A stretch of 57,137 nucleotides of DNA from Acidobacteriota bacterium (GTDB lineage Bacteria; Acidobacteriota; Terriglobia; Terriglobales; Acidobacteriaceae), in contig QIAJ01000145.1 of assembly GCA_003225495.1 (NCBI GenBank), positions 1-57,137 on the forward strand, in the 5' to 3' direction. How positions within the stretch are numbered: the stretch's first letter is position 1; the number at the start of each line of letters is the position of its first letter. Below, in pieces: positions 57,046 through 57,137 of the stretch. The translations under genes were made by a program, and so were the position numbers. The notes under the pieces were generated by a model, which was not told where the DNA came from, searched no databases, and was given only the letters and a program-made list of their open reading frames with translations.

Positions 57046-57137
57046 GTGAAGAAGCCAGGCCAATCCCGATCCAAACCCGCGTCCGCAACTGAACCCAAAC
57101 TCGCCCGCATCGTACGTTCCATTCGCGCTCTGCCCAA
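57046..57137 (+). CDS. Start of an unknown protein (runs off window)
   Basis: GTG followed by an open frame to the window end, reading KKPGQSRSKPASATEPKLAR then IVRSIRALP. The basic, Pro/Ser-rich start is followed by a helix. The 'RSIRALP' end is faintly like the start of alkyltransferase-like (ATL/MGMT C-terminal domain) proteins, but with so few residues I do not claim this. Confidence 0.4.
   Translation, partial: MKKPGQSRSKPASATEPKLARIVRSIRALP

Overview
The window is 57 kb of gene-dense core chromosome (about 50 protein genes, short spacers) from a diderm bacterium. The most likely source is an acidobacterium of the Koribacter/Terriglobales type. The diderm call rests on lpxD and on meso-DAP peptidoglycan genes. 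The lineage call is an inference from overall gene style: a paired 2-oxoacid:ferredoxin oxidoreductase, a secreted M28 peptidase, DUF1844, menaquinone-type ubiE, and many small degenerate palindromic repeats in the spacers. I found no tRNA, rRNA, transposase, prophage or CRISPR array.

Layout. 1-3.3 kb: the start of secA, divergent from a large acyl-AMP ligase/ACP/acyltransferase fusion. 3.4-11.1 kb (minus): korB, korA, accA, dnaE. 11.2-15.2 kb: a small unknown protein, a CCA-adding-type nucleotidyltransferase with a histone-H1-like tail, an unknown beta-rich protein and lpxD. 15.2-22.0 kb (minus): a secreted amidase, plsC, then a tight mpl-ldcA-dapF-mgtC run that looks like a murein-peptide recycling and DAP unit. 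22.0-28.6 kb (minus): a GT-C type membrane protein, pfkB, mtnP, a secreted HExxH protein and a decarboxylating dehydrogenase of the LeuB superfamily. 28.7-33.4 kb (plus): ygfZ, a DUF1844 gene, an MBL hydrolase, ribF and an MFS transporter. 33.4-37.4 kb (minus): a PAP2-like protein, an EamA transporter, OsmC and a CDF metal exporter with three C-terminal domains. 37.5-39.6 kb (plus): a periplasmic parvulin-like protein and an epimerase. 39.7-41.5 kb (minus): ubiE-aroB. 41.7 kb (plus): nadB. 43.3-49.1 kb (minus): terC, an M28 peptidase and an Rrf2-regulated ABC importer operon of the sulfonate/taurine type. 49.4-51.5 kb (plus): a CHAD-HD fusion and an MmcB-like protein. 51.9-54.7 kb (minus): dnaX-ybaB-recR. 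54.9-57.1 kb: a STAS protein, a YeiH exporter, a DUF4397 lipoprotein and the start of a further gene.

Most genes are housekeeping. The points that most deserve a second look are: a DapF whose second catalytic cysteine position reads serine; a CHAD domain fused to a Ppx/GppA-type HD domain; a sigma70-like promoter with an inverted repeat at the expected start site of the Rrf2-ABC operon; a CDF transporter with three tandem cytoplasmic domains; an MmcB-like protein that seems to lack its nuclease core; a candidate structured RNA with a strong terminator between the MmcB-like gene and recR; a palindromic repeat embedded in a membrane-protein gene; and -10 boxes so close to several start codons that leaderless mRNAs are likely. 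All names come from reading motifs; no database search was possible.
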